Shown piece by piece: positions 29,270-37,780 of a DNA stretch of 64,000 nucleotides. Within the stretch, counting starts at the first letter, position 1; each line of letters begins with the position of its first letter. The position numbers and the translations under genes were made by a program. The notes below the pieces were generated by a model, which saw nothing but the letters and a program-made list of their open reading frames with translations, was not told the origin of the DNA and searched no databases. The DNA comes from Ferrimonas gelatinilytica (GTDB taxonomy: Bacteria > Pseudomonadota > Gammaproteobacteria > Enterobacterales > Shewanellaceae): the NCBI RefSeq assembly GCF_039544205.1, contig NZ_BAABLF010000005.1, positions 434,001 through 498,000 on the forward strand. Direction: 5' to 3'.

Positions 29270-29932
29270 ATGAGCCTGCCTGAGTCCAATTTGCTGAATC
29301 AACGTTTTCGCGGCTACTACCCCGTGGTCATCGATGTCGAAACCGCCGGCTTCAACGCCCAGACCGATGCCCTGCTGGAGATCGCCGCCGTTACGCTGAA
29401 GATGGATGAAGCCGGCTGGCTGCTGCCCGATCAAACCTTCCACCATCACGTCATGCCGTTCGAGGGCGCAAACCTGGAACAGGCAGCACTGGAGTTTAAC
29501 GGCATTGTCGAGCCATTCAGCGCCCTGCGTGGTGCCGTGTCGGAGAAGGAAGCGCTCAGTGAGATCTTCAAGGGTATTCGCAAGGGGCAAAAGGCCGCCG
29601 GGTGTAACCGCGCCATCATGGTGGCGCACAATGCGTCCTTTGACCTTGGCTTTGTCAATGCTGCCGCCGAGCGAGCCAGCCTGAAGCGCAATCCGTTCCA
29701 CCCCTTTGCCAGCTTCGATACGGCCTGCCTCTCCGGCCTGGCGCTGGGGCAAACCGTGCTGGCCAAGGCCTGCCGTGCCGCCCATATCCCCTTCGACAAC
29801 AAGGAAGCACACTCGGCGCTGTACGACACCCTGCGAACCGCGGAACTGTTCTGCCACATCGTTAATCGCTGGAAAGCGCTCGGTGGCTGGCCCCTGCCTC
29901 CGGAACAACCAAATCCACCAAGCGACCAATAA
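29270..29932 (+). CDS. rnt: Ribonuclease T
   Basis: 220 residues. DEDD exonuclease motifs: Exo I VIDVETAGFN, Exo II HNASFDLGFV and Exo III HSALYDTLRT. It trims 3' ends of tRNA and other stable RNAs, including the CCA end turnover step. The frame extends upstream, but ATG 29270 (MSLPESN) follows CGAGAG and matches the family N-terminus. An extended -10-like TGCGATAAT lies about 35 bp upstream. A strong bidirectional terminator separates it from the peroxiredoxin gene. Confidence 0.94.
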   Translation: MSLPESNLLNQRFRGYYPVVIDVETAGFNAQTDALLEIAAVTLKMDEAGWLLPDQTFHHHVMPFEGANLEQAALEFNGIVEPFSALRGAVSEKEALSEIFKGIRKGQKAAGCNRAIMVAHNASFDLGFVNAAAERASLKRNPFHPFASFDTACLSGLALGQTVLAKACRAAHIPFDNKEAHSALYDTLRTAELFCHIVNRWKALGGWPLPPEQPNPPSDQ

Positions 29933-29965
29933 AAAACGCCCCGCAAAATGCGGGGCGTTTTTTTT
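29931..29965. terminator. Bidirectional terminator between rnt and the peroxiredoxin gene
   Basis: ACGCCCCGCA / TGCGGGGCGT stem flanked by six A on the left and eight T on the right; serves rnt rightward and the peroxiredoxin leftward. Confidence 0.9.
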
Positions 29966-29977
29966 ACTGCAAAGGCA

Positions 29978-30583
29978 TTACAGGCCTTCGTGGTGCTCGG
30001 CCAGGAAGCGGGCAACGCCGTCCGGAGAGGCGTCCATGCCCTGCTTGCCTTTCTCCCACTGAGCCGGACACACTTCGCCGTGCTCTTCGTGGAACTGCAG
30101 GGCGTCCACCATGCGCAGCATCTCGTCGATGTTACGGCCCAGCGGCAGATCGTTCACCACCTGGTGGCGCACGACGCCCGCTTTATCGATCAGGAAGGAA
30201 CCACGGAACGCCACGCCCGCTTCCGGGTGCTCTACGTCGTAGGCCTGACAGATCTCGTGCTTCACGTCCGCAACCAGCGGGTAGCGAACCTGGCCGATGC
30301 CGCCATCTTCGACGGAGGTGTTGCGCCAGGCGTTGTGGCTGAACTGGGAGTCGATGGAAACCCCGATCACCTCGACACCACGGGCACGGAACTCCTCGAT
30401 GCGGTGATCGAACGCGATCAGCTCAGAGGGGCAGACGAAGGTGAAGTCCAGCGGGTAGAAGAACACCACCGCCGGCTTGCCTTTGATGGCTTTTGCCAAG
30501 TTGAAATCTTCTACGATCTCGCCGTTACCCAGGACAGCGGCAGCAGTAAAGTCGGGAGCCTTGCGGCCTACCAATACGCTCAT
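29978..30583 (-). CDS. Typical 2-Cys peroxiredoxin (AhpC/Prx1), copy A
   Basis: 201 residues. The peroxidatic Cys is in FTFVCPSEL (about residue 51) and the resolving Cys in GEVCPAQW (about 172); the C-terminal tail is of the eukaryotic Prx1 kind. It reduces H2O2 and organic peroxides in the cytoplasm, usually with thioredoxin. A longer frame to 30748 exists, but ATG 30583 follows GGAGAAG and matches the paralogue start exactly. The protein differs from copy B at only three positions (A/T, K/E and A/E). It lies downstream of copy B but has its own promoter-like sequence. Confidence 0.94.
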   Translation of the reverse strand: MSVLVGRKAPDFTAAAVLGNGEIVEDFNLAKAIKGKPAVVFFYPLDFTFVCPSELIAFDHRIEEFRARGVEVIGVSIDSQFSHNAWRNTSVEDGGIGQVRYPLVADVKHEICQAYDVEHPEAGVAFRGSFLIDKAGVVRHQVVNDLPLGRNIDEMLRMVDALQFHEEHGEVCPAQWEKGKQGMDASPDGVARFLAEHHEGL

Positions 30584-30646
30584 AATCTTCTCCAGCTTGT
30601 TTTCGTTTTCAGTGTCTAAAGCGGGCTTCCCGCCCGGTGTGAAGCC

Positions 30647-30652
30647 ATTATA
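30647..30652 (-). promoter_or_regulatory. -10 element upstream of peroxiredoxin copy A
   Basis: Minus-strand TATAAT at 30652-30647 within GCATATAATGG. A GC-rich stem (CGGGC / GCCCG) lies between it and the start. No clear -35. Confidence 0.5.
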
Positions 30653-30760
30653 TGCCGCCAGGTTCCGCAGGCAAGCCATTGACCCCTCGGCTTTTTCGAT
30701 TGTACCCACCACTTTTTCTTGCACACCTTGGGCGGCCGAAATTGCCATCGATACAAACGA

Positions 30761-30786
30761 AAACAGCCCCGCAAGCGGGGCTGTTT
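30761..30786 (-). terminator. Terminator of peroxiredoxin copy B
   Basis: 12-bp stem (AAACAGCCCCGC / GCGGGGCTGTTT), AA loop; leftward it runs into TTTTCGTTT. Confidence 0.82.
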
Positions 30787-30800
30787 GGCATCGTTAGGGC

Positions 30801-31406
30801 TTACAGGCCTTCGTGATGCTCGGCCAGGAAGCGGGCAACACCGTCCGGAGAGGCGTCCATGCCCTGCTTGCCCTTCTCCCACTGAGCCGGACACACTTCG
30901 CCGTGCTCTTCGTGGAACTGCAGGGCGTCAACCATGCGCAGCATCTCGTCGATGTTACGGCCCAGCGGCAGATCGTTCACCACCTGGTGGCGTACTACGC
31001 CCTCTTTGTCGATCAGGAAGGAACCCCGGAACGCCACGCCCGCTTCCGGGTGCTCTACGTCGTAGGCCTGACAGATCTCGTGTTTCACGTCCGCAACCAG
31101 CGGGTAGCGAACCTGGCCGATGCCGCCATCTTCGACGGAGGTGTTGCGCCAGGCGTTGTGGCTGAACTGGGAGTCGATGGAAACCCCGATCACCTCGACG
31201 CCACGGGCACGGAACTCCTCGATGCGATGATCGAACGCGATCAGCTCAGAGGGGCAGACGAAGGTGAAGTCCAGCGGGTAGAAGAACACCACGGCCGGCT
31301 TGCCTTCGATGGTTTTTGCCAGGTTGAAATCTTCAACGATTTCGCCGTTACCCAGTACGGCGGCGGCGGTGAAGTCAGGGGCCTTACGACCAACTAATAC
31401 GCTCAT
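30801..31406 (-). CDS. Typical 2-Cys peroxiredoxin (AhpC/Prx1), copy B
   Basis: 201 residues with the same active-site motifs as copy A (FTFVCPSEL and GEVCPAQW), 198 of 201 residues identical. DNA identity also stays very high through the coding region, while leaders and intergenic sequences differ. This is the pattern of a recent tandem duplication or of gene conversion that maintains the coding copies. Its leader contains a perfect GTTAACG/CGTTAAC inverted repeat that is absent from copy A, so the two are probably regulated differently. Confidence 0.94.
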   Translation of the reverse strand: MSVLVGRKAPDFTAAAVLGNGEIVEDFNLAKTIEGKPAVVFFYPLDFTFVCPSELIAFDHRIEEFRARGVEVIGVSIDSQFSHNAWRNTSVEDGGIGQVRYPLVADVKHEICQAYDVEHPEAGVAFRGSFLIDKEGVVRHQVVNDLPLGRNIDEMLRMVDALQFHEEHGEVCPAQWEKGKQGMDASPDGVARFLAEHHEGL

Positions 31407-31443
31407 GCTCTTTCTCCAGAGTGTTCCGTAGACATTTGTAGAA

Positions 31444-31477
31444 GTTAACGTTTTCGTTAACCGATGAAGGCATTATA
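31444..31477 (-). promoter_or_regulatory. Promoter -10 and inverted repeat in the leader of peroxiredoxin copy B
   Basis: Minus-strand TATAAT (31477-31472), then just downstream, about where transcription would start, a perfect 7-bp inverted repeat GTTAACG-TTTT-CGTTAAC (31444-31461). It could be an operator or an mRNA 5' stem-loop. No OxyR-like site was recognised. Confidence 0.55.
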
Positions 31478-31699
31478 AGGGGGCAGGATCTGGTTACAAG
31501 AGCAGGGACCGAAGGCTTTTCCGATTGCACCATAAGGAAAATTCAATATTGAAAAATCACTCCCGAACAGAGAGAAAAACCACCGCCTGTGACTTTTTGA
31601 GCCATTCCCGCTTCTTCACTGGACACCGGGTAAATAAACCTTACCATTGGGCGGCTAAGAACCCGCCATCCAAAACCGAAGCGAGAAACTGTCCAGATT

Positions 31700-33055
31700 A
31701 TGAATGCCGTTATTGTTGCTGTGGTGCTGATGCTTGCCCTCAGCCTGGCCCGTGTGAATGTGGTGATCGCCCTGATCATCAGTGCCATGGTTGCCGGCCT
31801 TACCGCCGGTATGGGATTGAACGACACCATTACTGCCTTCAACCAGGGGCTCGGTGGCGGCGCCGAAGTCGCGCTGGCTTACGCCCTGCTCGGTGCTTTT
31901 GCAGTGGCCCTGGCCCATACCGGCATCACGGACCTGCTTTCCCACAACATCATTCGCAAGCTAGGAAGGACGCCGGACAGCGGCGCGGTGCGCAAGGTGA
32001 AGATCACCCTGCTGATGGCGATTCTCGCCATGGCAGTCATGTCTCAAAACCTGATCCCGGTTCACATCGCCTTTATTCCGATCCTGCTCCCGCCCCTTCT
32101 GCACGTGATGGAGTCCCTGAAGCTGGATCGCCGACTGATCGCCTGCCTCATCACTTTCGGCCTGGTAACCACCTACATGGCGGTTCCTCTTGGGTTTGGA
32201 TTGATCTTCCAGGAGGGGCTGCTGCTGCAGAACCTGCTCAATAACGGACTGCAGGGACTGGTGGATGCGGGCACCATCGCGCCCCTGAACGTCAACGACG
32301 TCGCCTCCGCCATGGTGATCCCTGCCGCCGGCATGGTGGTGGGTCTGCTGGTGGCGCTCTTTATCAGCTACCGCAAACCCCGGGAGTACAGCGTCGCTAA
32401 AACGCTGGCAGCGGAGCCTGAGCTCCTTAACCTGAATCCACGCCGCATCGCTGTCGCCTTTGCCGCCATCGGCCTCGCCCTCTTTGTCCAACTTTGGACC
32501 GACTCCATGATCTTCGGCGCCCTGATCGGCTTCGTGGTCCTCTCCATCGGTGGCATCGACAAGGAGGCGATCAGCACCCAGGATGCCTTTACCCGTGGGG
32601 TCCACATGATGGCGAACATCGGCTTCATCATGATTGCAGCCAAGGGCTTCGCCGAGGTGGTTCGCAGCAGCGGCGAGGTACCGATGCTGGTGGAGTCCAT
32701 TCAGCAGTTTATCGGTGACAACAAGGCACTGGCCGCGCTCCTGATGCTGGTGATCGGCCTGGTAATCACCATGGGGATCGGTTCCTCCTTCTCCACCATC
32801 CCGATCATCGCCACCATTTACGTCCCCCTGGGCTTGAGCTTTGGCTTCTCCGTTCCCGCCATCATCGCGCTGGTGGGCACAGCAGCCGCCCTGGGGGATG
32901 CAGGCTCACCGGCCTCCGACTCCACCCTGGGGCCGACGTCCGGCCTCAACGCCGACGGGCAGCATGATCACATCAACGATACCGTGATCCCCACCTTCCT
33001 TCATTTCAACCTGCCGTTGATCGCCTCCGGTTGGGTCGCAGCCATGGTGCTGTAA
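31700..33055 (+). CDS. Na+/H+ antiporter-family membrane transporter (NhaC/YuiF-like)
   Basis: 451 residues with about 11-12 hydrophobic helices. Family-like motifs include SQNLIPVHIAFIPILLPP, TTYMAVPLGFGLIFQE and the C-terminal GDAGSPASDSTLGPTSGLN. These fit the ion-transporter-superfamily antiporters annotated Na+/H+ antiporter family protein in Haemophilus and Bacillus. It would exchange Na+ for H+, or possibly export an amino acid, at the inner membrane; the substrate is not readable. It has its own terminator. Confidence 0.82.
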   Translation: MNAVIVAVVLMLALSLARVNVVIALIISAMVAGLTAGMGLNDTITAFNQGLGGGAEVALAYALLGAFAVALAHTGITDLLSHNIIRKLGRTPDSGAVRKVKITLLMAILAMAVMSQNLIPVHIAFIPILLPPLLHVMESLKLDRRLIACLITFGLVTTYMAVPLGFGLIFQEGLLLQNLLNNGLQGLVDAGTIAPLNVNDVASAMVIPAAGMVVGLLVALFISYRKPREYSVAKTLAAEPELLNLNPRRIAVAFAAIGLALFVQLWTDSMIFGALIGFVVLSIGGIDKEAISTQDAFTRGVHMMANIGFIMIAAKGFAEVVRSSGEVPMLVESIQQFIGDNKALAALLMLVIGLVITMGIGSSFSTIPIIATIYVPLGLSFGFSVPAIIALVGTAAALGDAGSPASDSTLGPTSGLNADGQHDHINDTVIPTFLHFNLPLIASGWVAAMVL

Positions 33056-33072
33056 TTCCAAGCTATCTTCTT

Positions 33073-33101
33073 AGCCCCGCCCTTTAGGCGGGGCTTTTTT
33101 C
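33073..33101 (+). terminator. Rho-independent terminator of the antiporter gene
   Basis: 9-bp stem (AGCCCCGCC / GGCGGGGCT), 5-nt loop, six T. Confidence 0.92.
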
Positions 33102-33172
33102 TTACGCCCCTCCCGAGCCCATTTTGGTATGCTGTCGACCCAAGCGTCCCAACACCCTAACCTGCCCCTAAA

Positions 33173-34909
33173 ATGGCCTACACCCTACGCCCCTACCAAC
33201 AGGATGCCGTCGAGGCAGTATTGACCCATTTTCGCCAAAGCCGCGAACCGGCGGTGGTGGTGTTGCCGACCGGTGCCGGAAAGAGCCTGGTGATCGCCGA
33301 GCTGGCACGCCTGGCCCGAGGCCGAGTCCTGGTGCTCACCCACGTCCAGGAGTTGGTGGCGCAAAATCGTGAGAAGTTTGCCGCCTACGGTGAACAGAGT
33401 GCGGTTTACTCAGCGGGACTGGGCGAAAAGCGCACCGATGCCAAGGTGGTCTTCGCTTCCGTACAGTCACTGGCCCGGATCACCGAGCAGCTGGATGAGC
33501 CCTTCTCCATCGTGATCATCGATGAGTGCCACCGCATTGGCAGCGAAAGCGACAGCCAATACCAGAGCCTGTTGACCCGGTTAAGCACACTCAATCCCCG
33601 CCTTTGCATCCTGGGCCTCACCGCCACCCCCTACCGGCTGGACGGAGGATGGATCTATCAGCACCATAACAATGGCACGCTGCGCTCGACAGACGCCAAA
33701 CCCTTCGCCCGCTGTGTGTACGAACTGCCTCTGAGTCACCTGATCAAGGCGGGGTTTCTCACCAAGCCCACCATCGTCGATGGTGCCGTCGCCAGTTGGT
33801 TACTGCCCAACCCCGACGGGACACTTCCGGATGTTCACCCGGAGTTTCGTGGACGGGCCACCACCCTGATCTGCGAGCAGATCGTGGAACAGGCCGAACA
33901 ACGCCAGGGGGTGATCATCTTTGCCGCCACCGTGCTCCACGGGCGCGAAATCCTGACGCGCCTGCCCGATAACCAGGGCGCGCTTATCACCGCCGACACC
34001 CCCAAGAGCGAGCGCGCAGATATCATCCAACGCTTTAAACAGAAAAGGCTGAAGTACCTGGTCAATGTATCGGTATTGACCACCGGGTTTGACGCGCCGC
34101 ATGTGGATCTTATCGCCCTGATGCGCCGAACCGACTCGGTGGCGCTGTTTCAGCAGATGGTCGGCCGGGGCCTGAGGCTCAGTGAAGGAAAGCGTGACTG
34201 TCTGGTCCTGGATTATGCCGGCAACGGCTACTCACTCTACTCGCCGGAGGTGGGAGAGCCCCGCCCTCACAGCGATACCGTGCCGGTCGTGGTTCCCTGC
34301 CCAAAATGTGGACATGACAACGCCTTCTGGGGGCGCACCGATGACAACGGCTTGGTGCTGGAACATTTTGGCCGGCGTTGCCAGGGAGAGCTGCCGGGGC
34401 CTGACAGCGTTCAACAGTGTGATTATCGCTTCCGCTTCAAGGAGTGTCCGGATTGCCTGTGTGAGAATGACATCGCCGCGCGCCAGTGCGGCGATTGTGG
34501 CAAGCCTCTGGTGGACCCGGATACCCGTCTCAAAGAGGTCTTGAAGCTAACGGACTACAAAGTCTTGCGCTGCAGTGGCATCAAGTTGGAGGTCAGGGGG
34601 GACAAATCCGGCCGTGATCAGCTCTGGGTCCACTGGTTTGATGAGGATGGCGATGAGCTCAATCGACCTTTCTACTTGGACACCGCAGCGCAAAAAGGGC
34701 ACTTTTATCACCAGTTTGTTCGCCAGCATCTGAAATATCCCGGCCAACCACTGCGGTTACAGGATGCCCGGCACGCGGAGCAACAACAGCAACTGTTCCG
34801 CCACCCGGACTTCGTGATAGCCCGTCGTGAAAAGAAACGCTTTTGGAAGGTGATAGAGTGCGTCTTTGATTACAAAGGGCGCTATCGCACCGCGGACAGC
34901 GCCTACTGA
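33173..34909 (+). CDS. radD: RadD (YejH) superfamily 2 helicase-like ATPase
   Basis: 578 residues, close to E. coli RadD (586). Walker A PTGAGKS is at 32-38, the Walker B DECH box near 116-119, then GLTATPYRLDGG (motif III) and MVGRGLRLSEG (motif VI). A C-terminal zinc-binding region with Cys pairs (CPKCG, then CPDC and CGDCG) completes the RadD pattern. RadD helps RecA strand exchange and double-strand-break repair. The RadD-type C-terminus separates it from other DEAD-box proteins. grxA follows 46 bp downstream. Confidence 0.93.
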   Translation: MAYTLRPYQQDAVEAVLTHFRQSREPAVVVLPTGAGKSLVIAELARLARGRVLVLTHVQELVAQNREKFAAYGEQSAVYSAGLGEKRTDAKVVFASVQSLARITEQLDEPFSIVIIDECHRIGSESDSQYQSLLTRLSTLNPRLCILGLTATPYRLDGGWIYQHHNNGTLRSTDAKPFARCVYELPLSHLIKAGFLTKPTIVDGAVASWLLPNPDGTLPDVHPEFRGRATTLICEQIVEQAEQRQGVIIFAATVLHGREILTRLPDNQGALITADTPKSERADIIQRFKQKRLKYLVNVSVLTTGFDAPHVDLIALMRRTDSVALFQQMVGRGLRLSEGKRDCLVLDYAGNGYSLYSPEVGEPRPHSDTVPVVVPCPKCGHDNAFWGRTDDNGLVLEHFGRRCQGELPGPDSVQQCDYRFRFKECPDCLCENDIAARQCGDCGKPLVDPDTRLKEVLKLTDYKVLRCSGIKLEVRGDKSGRDQLWVHWFDEDGDELNRPFYLDTAAQKGHFYHQFVRQHLKYPGQPLRLQDARHAEQQQQLFRHPDFVIARREKKRFWKVIECVFDYKGRYRTADSAY

Positions 34910-34918
34910 GGCGATTTA

Positions 34919-34927
34919 TGGTATAAC
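34919..34927 (+). promoter_or_regulatory. Extended -10 promoter candidate for grxA
   Basis: TG-G-TATAAC, 28 bp upstream of the grxA ATG. Confidence 0.5.
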
Positions 34928-34955
34928 CGCCTAAAACTAAAATTGGAGTATCCCC

Positions 34956-35219
34956 ATGTTTGTCGTAATTTTTGGCCGCCCAGGCTGCCCATTTTGTGTC
35001 CGCGCTAAGAAGATCGCTGAGACCTTGAGCGAAAACCGTGACGACTTTAAGTTCCGTTACGTCGACATGCACGCCGAGGGGGTCTCCAAGGAAGATCTGG
35101 AGAAGACCGTGGGTAAGCCAGTCGCGACGGTGCCCCAGATCTTTGTCGACCAAAATCATGTCGGCGGCTGCGACGACTTCGAAGCTTACGCCAAGGAGCA
35201 CCTGGGCCTGTACGCCTGA
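34956..35219 (+). CDS. grxA: Glutaredoxin 1 (GrxA type)
   Basis: 87 residues, near the E. coli GrxA length (85). The redox site is CPFC near residue 11-14, the cis-Pro loop is ATVPQIF, and GGCDDFEAY is the glutathione-binding GGxDD-like segment. It reduces disulphides (for example in ribonucleotide reductase) with glutathione. Ribosome site GGAG upstream. It ends in a strong bidirectional terminator facing the porin gene. Confidence 0.93.
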   Translation: MFVVIFGRPGCPFCVRAKKIAETLSENRDDFKFRYVDMHAEGVSKEDLEKTVGKPVATVPQIFVDQNHVGGCDDFEAYAKEHLGLYA

Positions 35220-35235
35220 ATCCCTTTAGGGCAAC

Positions 35236-35265
35236 AAAAAAGCCAGCCTCGCGGCTGGCTTTTTT
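35236..35265. terminator. Bidirectional terminator between grxA and the porin gene
   Basis: 8-bp stem (AGCCAGCC / GGCTGGCT), 4-nt loop, six A on the left and six T on the right. Confidence 0.9.
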
Positions 35266-35277
35266 CGGTCGTGATGC

Positions 35278-36432
35278 TCAGATGGCGTACTTCAATGACA
35301 GCATGAAGCGGTTGAGTTCGCCCTCCTCACCACCGGTCTTCTCATTCTTCGCGTAGAGCCATTCGATACCCACTGTCATCGGCTTAACCGGCGAATAGAG
35401 CAGGTTGATGTTGCCGCTGTAGGAGGTTTCGTTGGCAGAGCCCGTCAGCATGTTGCCATAGTCCGCCTCGAAGGCCGACGCGGTAAAGTTGGAGCGCAGT
35501 TTGTCGGTCCACCAGGCTTGGTAGCTGACAAACCCACTGACGGAGGAGATGGTGTCGGTTTCACCGCTATCGCCATCGAGCAAGGCAGCGTTGGCGTAGT
35601 TCAGCGCAATGTAGCGCCCCACCCCGTCACCGTAGTTCACCATGAACTTGAAGGTATCGTTACCCACCGTTGGAACAACACCGGACAAAGAGACCCCGTA
35701 GCCAAATTCACTCTCGTCGATGCCATCTTCGTCAATCTGAAGCTGACGTAACACGGCAGCAATGGAGATATTGCTGTCACCGCCGGCGAAGTTATACCGC
35801 ACCACCCCATCGGGCACATAGCTGGAGTCGGATTCGATACGGCCACCGGTGGCAGCATTCGTAAAGGTCGCCTTAGGGTTTTCAATGGCGATCTGCCAGC
35901 CACCGTTGGTATAGCGGATCATGCCCTGGCGCACAAAGGGCGTCCCTTCCGCAGCACCGATAAAGTCCAGCGCCTCAGGCAGAGCGCCGGCGTTTTGGAA
36001 CGTACTCCAGGTCTGCCCGGCGGTCCAGTTGTCGTAGGTGACGGTCGCATGACGCAGTCGCGGCGAGTAGCTGTTGGACACCCGCTGGTTGCCGTCGGAG
36101 TGGGTAAAGAAATCCATCTCTAAAAAGAACTTCAACTTATGGCCATCCAGGTCACTGCTGGAAGTAAAGTTGAAGCGGGTTTCCCGGGCCTGGAAGTCGG
36201 TTACCGTGCTGCCCCGGCCATTGGGGGTAAACCCTATGGTACCCGGCACATAGAATTGACGGGACAAATCTAAATCGCCCGGCGCCCCATTATCGTAATG
36301 GCTGACAATCATGTCTGCCTTTACATAACCGCCAAACTTAAATTCAGTATCCGCCAAAGCCGGAGAAGCCGCGGTGGCCATCGCCAGGAGAACCGGTGAT
36401 AAGGCCATCTTGCTCAATCGTGATTTGTCCAC
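35278..36432 (-). CDS. DcaP-like outer-membrane porin
   Basis: 384 residues. A signal peptide with cleavage after the ALA before DTEFKFGGYVKADMI is followed by alternating amphipathic beta-strands, including FQARETRFNFTSSS, LKFFLEMDFF and TAGQTWSTF, to a C-terminal strand RFMLSLKYAI. This order matches the DcaP family of trimeric porins, which pass dicarboxylic or other small acids. Substrate and regulation cannot be read here. Single gene, leftward. Confidence 0.85.
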   Translation of the reverse strand: MDKSRLSKMALSPVLLAMATAASPALADTEFKFGGYVKADMIVSHYDNGAPGDLDLSRQFYVPGTIGFTPNGRGSTVTDFQARETRFNFTSSSDLDGHKLKFFLEMDFFTHSDGNQRVSNSYSPRLRHATVTYDNWTAGQTWSTFQNAGALPEALDFIGAAEGTPFVRQGMIRYTNGGWQIAIENPKATFTNAATGGRIESDSSYVPDGVVRYNFAGGDSNISIAAVLRQLQIDEDGIDESEFGYGVSLSGVVPTVGNDTFKFMVNYGDGVGRYIALNYANAALLDGDSGETDTISSVSGFVSYQAWWTDKLRSNFTASAFEADYGNMLTGSANETSYSGNINLLYSPVKPMTVGIEWLYAKNEKTGGEEGELNRFMLSLKYAI

Positions 36433-36873
36433 GTCAATCTCTCCCTGTCATAGTGATCTTGCCTTACAAATCAGCACTACTATTTCAGCAATCCACCTGA
36501 ACAACCTATTAGCAAATAGTCTAAATGCCATTCACAACAGATGAACGCATTAACACCATAGTACAAAACAAGGACTTAGCTAGGATTTTACAAATTTGTT
36601 ACGCAGAGACGTTTTATTGAGCATCGCAAAATGATTTTCGTCATTCCTATAGAGGGAATGGAGTCTGGAAATTGTCTGGCGGGTGCTGGTAAGGATAGGC
36701 AGCAAGGTGGTAGTCAGTGCGAAGAGTCTAAATAGAAAAAACGATCGGGGAATTCTTTCTCAGACGACAGCAGAAATATGAAATGCCTGAGTGATAAGTG
36801 CAACGACACGAAATAGGAAAAGCGGCCGGAGAAATTGTTTGGCAGGAGCCAGTAGGAAGATAAAACGAGGAGA
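36433..36873. other. Intergenic region between the porin gene and the tRNA-Lys array
   Basis: 441 bp without a gene. It holds the leftward porin promoter region (minus-strand TTGTTC, 16 bp, TAGTAG near 36480-36510 is the best pair) and two similar segments of about 30 bp (36667-36697 and 36829-36862) that look like diverged copies of each other. No clear terminator for the leftward tRNA array was found. Confidence 0.5.
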
Positions 36874-36949
36874 TGGTGGGTCGTGAAGGATTCGAACCTT
36901 CGACCAATTGGTTAAAAGCCAACTGCTCTACCAACTGAGCTAACGACCC
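36874..36949 (-). tRNA. tRNA-Lys (UUU anticodon), copy 9 in transcription order
   Basis: 76 nt with encoded CCA; anticodon loop CTTTTAA, GTTCGAATCC T-loop, closely matching E. coli tRNA-Lys. Last gene of the array in the direction of transcription. Confidence 0.97.
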
Positions 36950-36986
36950 ACAAGGGTGCCCCCCTTCGCAAACCGCGAAAAGAGAG

Positions 36987-37062
36987 TGGTGGGTCGTGAA
37001 GGATTCGAACCTTCGACCAATTGGTTAAAAGCCAACTGCTCTACCAACTGAGCTAACGACCC
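36987..37062 (-). tRNA. tRNA-Lys (UUU), copy 8
   Basis: Identical in sequence to the other eight copies, CCA encoded. Confidence 0.97.
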
Positions 37063-37100
37063 ACAATGGTACTCCCCTTCGCAAACCGCGAAAAAGAGAG

Positions 37101-37176
37101 TGGTGGGTCGTGAAGGATTCGAACCTTCGACCAATTGGTTAAAAGCCAACTGCTCTACCAACTGAGCTAACGACCC
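37101..37176 (-). tRNA. tRNA-Lys (UUU), copy 7
   Basis: Identical 76-nt gene with encoded CCA. Confidence 0.97.
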
Positions 37177-37213
37177 ACAATGGTACTCCCCTTCGCAAAC
37201 CGCGAAAAAGAAG

Positions 37214-37289
37214 TGGTGGGTCGTGAAGGATTCGAACCTTCGACCAATTGGTTAAAAGCCAACTGCTCTACCAACTGAGCTAACGACCC
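37214..37289 (-). tRNA. tRNA-Lys (UUU), copy 6
   Basis: Identical 76-nt gene with encoded CCA. Confidence 0.97.
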
Positions 37290-37326
37290 ACAATGGTACT
37301 CCCCTTCGCAAACCGCGAAAAAGAAG

Positions 37327-37402
37327 TGGTGGGTCGTGAAGGATTCGAACCTTCGACCAATTGGTTAAAAGCCAACTGCTCTACCAACTGAGCTAACGAC
37401 CC
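37327..37402 (-). tRNA. tRNA-Lys (UUU), copy 5
   Basis: Identical 76-nt gene with encoded CCA. Confidence 0.97.
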
Positions 37403-37440
37403 ACAATGGTACTCCCTCTTCACAAACCGCGAAAAAGAAG

Positions 37441-37516
37441 TGGTGGGTCGTGAAGGATTCGAACCTTCGACCAATTGGTTAAAAGCCAACTGCTCTACCA
37501 ACTGAGCTAACGACCC
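37441..37516 (-). tRNA. tRNA-Lys (UUU), copy 4
   Basis: Identical 76-nt gene with encoded CCA. Confidence 0.97.
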
Positions 37517-37554
37517 ACAATGGTGCTCCCTCTTCGCAAACCGCGAAAAAGAAG

Positions 37555-37630
37555 TGGTGGGTCGTGAAGGATTCGAACCTTCGACCAATTGGTTAAAAGC
37601 CAACTGCTCTACCAACTGAGCTAACGACCC
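37555..37630 (-). tRNA. tRNA-Lys (UUU), copy 3
   Basis: Identical 76-nt gene with encoded CCA. Confidence 0.97.
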
Positions 37631-37667
37631 ACAATGGTACTCCCCTTCGCAAACCGCGAAAAAGAAG

Positions 37668-37743
37668 TGGTGGGTCGTGAAGGATTCGAACCTTCGACCA
37701 ATTGGTTAAAAGCCAACTGCTCTACCAACTGAGCTAACGACCC
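37668..37743 (-). tRNA. tRNA-Lys (UUU), copy 2
   Basis: Identical 76-nt gene with encoded CCA. Confidence 0.97.
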
Positions 37744-37780
37744 ACAATGGTATCCCCCTTCGCAAACCGCGAAAAGAGAG

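Noticed and set aside
30584..30748. Longer N-terminus for peroxiredoxin copy A
   Set aside because: It crosses the promoter region, and the paralogue and ribosome site both support the start at 30583.
29948..31397. Long rightward frames opposite both peroxiredoxin genes
   Set aside because: The two shadows resemble each other only because the sense genes are duplicated; no start signals.
36728..37615. Leftward frames with repeated MVEQLAFNQLVEGSNPSRPT peptides
   Set aside because: They are translations of the tandem tRNA-Lys genes, a well-known false annotation.
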